Origin: Candidatus Sulfopaludibacter sp. SbA3
GTDB taxonomy: Bacteria > Acidobacteriota > Terriglobia > Bryobacterales > Bryobacteraceae
Direction: 5' to 3'
Length of the DNA: 7,273 bases
Assembly: GCA_945900935.1 (NCBI GenBank)
Contig: CAMDKT010000304.1
Span: forward strand, 1-7,273
The notes below the pieces were generated by a model. That model worked only from the letters and a program-made list of their open reading frames with translations. It searched no databases and had not been told where the DNA came from. This document shows, piece after piece, positions 6,232-7,273 of this stretch. Position numbers and translations under genes: made by a program. Each line of letters begins with the position of its first letter. The stretch's first letter is position 1.

Positions 6232-6714
6232 CTAAGGATTCAAAACAGTCAGATAGGGACTCGAAAAATTCGTGTGCGGCCCCGCCGCCCCGCCATTCAC
6301 GCGCACTCCCGGATCGGCGGCCAGTTCCGTGATGGACATGTTTCCCAACACCGCCAGAATGCCGTCGTGGACCCGCCGCAATGGATCGCGTATATTGCAG
6401 CGTTCCTGATGCGCGCAATCGTCCCCGGTCTCCGTGAAACACGAAGTCAGGAATACCGGGCCGTCTATCGCCCGAATCACATCGAGCACGCTGATCCTGT
6501 CCGGATCCCCAGCCAAACGGTATCCTCCGTTTGTCCCATGCTCCGACGCCAGGAACCCGCTCCGGGCGAGTCTCTGCAAAACCTTCGAAAGCACCGGCAC
6601 CGGAACCCCAAATCGGTCGGCAACCTCTTTGGCGCTCGCCGATCGCGGACGCACCACCGTCAGGTGCTTCAGCGCAATCAATCCGTAGTCGGCTTTCTTT
6701 GTCAGCTTCAGCAT
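6232..6714 (-). CDS. iscR: Rrf2-family regulator IscR
   Basis: IscR is a winged-helix Rrf2 regulator. Its [2Fe-2S] form represses the isc operon; apo-IscR binds a second class of sites in E. coli. The 160-residue protein (162 in E. coli) has the N-terminal MLKLTKKADYGLIALKHL helix and the recognition helix VPVPVLSKVLQRLARSGFL at about 37-55. The wing is HGTNGGYRLA (59-68). The cluster cysteines are Cys92, Cys100 and Cys106. Spacing is C-x7-C-x5-C rather than the E. coli C-x5-C-x5-C, and no histidine lies three residues after the last cysteine (Arg109 there), so the fourth ligand is uncertain. First gene of the operon, as expected for autoregulation. No clear Shine-Dalgarno precedes the ATG. 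Confidence 0.94.
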   Translation of the reverse strand: MLKLTKKADYGLIALKHLTVVRPRSASAKEVADRFGVPVPVLSKVLQRLARSGFLASEHGTNGGYRLAGDPDRISVLDVIRAIDGPVFLTSCFTETGDDCAHQERCNIRDPLRRVHDGILAVLGNMSITELAADPGVRVNGGAAGPHTNFSSPYLTVLNP

Positions 6715-6746
6715 GGTTTGCCGTCACGATCTCTTTTTTCGAAATC

Positions 6747-6761
6747 GGACTGTTTAGGTCC
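6747..6761. promoter_or_regulatory. Candidate IscR operator, promoter-proximal
   Basis: The inverted repeat GGAC-N7-GTCC reproduces the half-site spacing GAC-N7-GTC that lies at the heart of the E. coli type 1 IscR motif, including an A-rich centre on the minus strand. It begins about seven bases beyond the predicted -10, so bound IscR would cover the transcription start. The outer flanks match the E. coli consensus poorly. The repeat is visible; regulation by IscR is inferred. Confidence 0.4.
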
Positions 6762-6768
6762 TACTTGT

Positions 6769-6797
6769 ATGGTAGCGCACCAGGTTCCGGGTTGCAA
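6769..6797 (-). promoter_or_regulatory. Predicted iscR promoter
   Basis: On the minus strand TTGCAA (6797-6792, 4 of 6 matches to the -35 consensus) is followed after exactly 17 bases by TACCAT (6774-6769, 4 of 6 to the -10). An AT-rich tract at about 6822-6848 lies upstream and could act as an UP element. The predicted start near 6762 would give a leader of about 48 bases before the iscR ATG. This is the only reasonable sigma-70-like pair I found close to the operon. Confidence 0.4.
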
Positions 6798-6846
6798 CTC
6801 TGAAATTGTCATTCAGTAGTCCTTTATCCTTAACAACATAAAATAA

Positions 6847-6859
6847 GACCAAAGTAGTC
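6847..6859. promoter_or_regulatory. Candidate upstream IscR-type site
   Basis: A second GAC-N7-GTC occurs here, read on the minus strand as GACTACTTTGGTC. It matches the core of the E. coli type 1 motif (GACT, then mostly A/T, then GTC) better than the promoter-proximal site. Centre-to-centre distance between the two is 99 bases. A lone half-site GACTACT is repeated in the same orientation at 6821-6815. A regulatory role is inferred from position and spacing only. Confidence 0.35.
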
Positions 6860-6860
6860 G

Positions 6861-7167
6861 TGCATTCCCTCCTCTCTCGCCCCCGTTCCCCGCCGCGCAG
6901 GGGAAAACTTGAGCGGATGGCACCCTAGCCGCCGGATGCGGCAGAACGGTTCTACGATATGATCAAAAGCGGCTACTTTTCACCCGGTTCGGGTACAGCC
7001 TGAACGATCATTGAAAAATAGCAGAGGTCATGCGGACAGGGGATTCGGGTCTGAAGGAACACACGTACTGCAATTGGGCGCGGAGATAGCCGGATGATCC
7101 GTATTTTCCGCGTCTTCATACCGACCTCAAGACTACCGAGTTCTCACCAACCTGACAACGCCCCCTC
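6861..7167. other. Intergenic region with small inverted repeats
   Basis: No gene is supported in these roughly 300 bases. Small perfect inverted repeats are present: TTCCCC/GGGGAA at 6886-6891 and 6900-6905; GCCGC/GCGGC at 6928-6932 and 6938-6942; AGAAC-G-GTTCT at 6943-6953; ACCCG/CGGGT at 6982-6986 and 6990-6994. None has a terminator-like T-run. A short plus-strand open stretch, 6929-7003, reads in part AERFYDMIKSGYFSPG before a TGA but has no upstream start, because a TAG at 6926-6928 precedes it. It may be a gene remnant. Confidence 0.5.
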
Positions 7168-7273
7168 TCACTGCTTCTTATCCATATTCATTTTGAGTTG
7201 AGATCGTTCAATGGACAGAGTGATCAATCGGTCGATGAGCTTTTTGAATCGTTTGAAATTCGAGACCTCGGCC
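7168..7273 (-). CDS. Possible 3' end of a gene cut by the window edge
   Basis: A minus-strand frame is open from the window edge to a TGA at 7170-7168, giving about 34 residues. It contains the lysine/arginine-rich, helix-like segment NFKRFKKLIDRLITLSIERS and ends NMDKKQ. The regular hydrophobic spacing looks protein-like, but no family is recognised. A competing plus-strand frame starts at ATG 7211 and also runs off the edge (MDRVINRSMSFLNRL). Sequence beyond the window is needed to choose between them, so treat this as tentative. Confidence 0.3.
   Translation of the reverse strand, partial: AEVSNFKRFKKLIDRLITLSIERSQLKMNMDKKQ

Noticed and set aside
5694..6332. 212-codon plus-strand open frame opposite iscS and iscR
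   Set aside because: IscS and IscR have all catalytic and ligand residues on the minus strand; this frame has no family resemblance.
6152..6727. 191-codon minus-strand frame overlapping iscR
   Set aside because: It reads iscR in the wrong frame; the iscR frame carries the helix-turn-helix and the three cluster cysteines.
7211..7273. Plus-strand gene start at ATG 7211
   Set aside because: It is open to the window edge but has no strong ribosome binding site, and it competes with a minus-strand frame of equal quality; the window is too short to decide.
1..7273. tRNA, rRNA, CRISPR array or riboswitch
   Set aside because: I saw no cloverleaf-like segment, rRNA-like stretch, regular repeat-spacer pattern or recognisable riboswitch core on either strand.

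Overview
The window is about 7.3 kb of GC-rich bacterial chromosome, and nearly every supported gene lies on the minus strand. Its core is a complete ISC-type iron-sulfur cluster assembly operon, read right to left as iscR, iscS, iscU, iscA, hscB, hscA, iscX (6714 down to 1602). Gaps between genes run from 18 bases to a 4-base overlap, so it is almost certainly one transcript. The protein sequences, base composition and downstream clutter suggest an environmental bacterium, possibly an Acidobacteriota (Solibacter/Bryobacter-like) or a proteobacterium. That is an inference from general resemblance; no 16S or other phylogenetic marker is present.

Region by region. 1-53: two back-to-back perfect hairpins. 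65-122: a 23-bp-period repeat that resembles the end of an IS21-like insertion sequence. 123-713: no convincing gene, only unrecognised and possibly decayed open frames. 714-1352: a HicAB toxin-antitoxin pair of the E. coli type, with a promoter-like sequence in front of hicA. 1371-1553: an unrecognised 60-codon frame with a run of eight G. 1602-6714: the isc operon. 6715-6860: the iscR control region, with a promoter-like sequence and two sites spaced like IscR operators. 6861-7167: intergenic sequence with small hairpins. 7168-7273: a possible gene end cut by the window edge.

How the genes work together. IscS takes sulfur from cysteine and passes it to the scaffold IscU, where a cluster is built. 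HscB delivers loaded IscU to the Hsp70 HscA, which recognises the LPPVK motif present in this IscU and releases the cluster to acceptors such as IscA. IscX binds IscS and is thought to tune its rate. IscR senses cluster status and represses the operon. The ferredoxin gene (fdx) that normally sits between hscA and iscX is absent, because hscA and iscX overlap. HicAB is an independent toxin-antitoxin module placed downstream on the same strand.

No wholly new system is evident. The points most worth a second look are the missing fdx, the unusual IscR cysteine spacing, the paired GAC-N7-GTC sites, and a possible leaderless GTG start for hicA.
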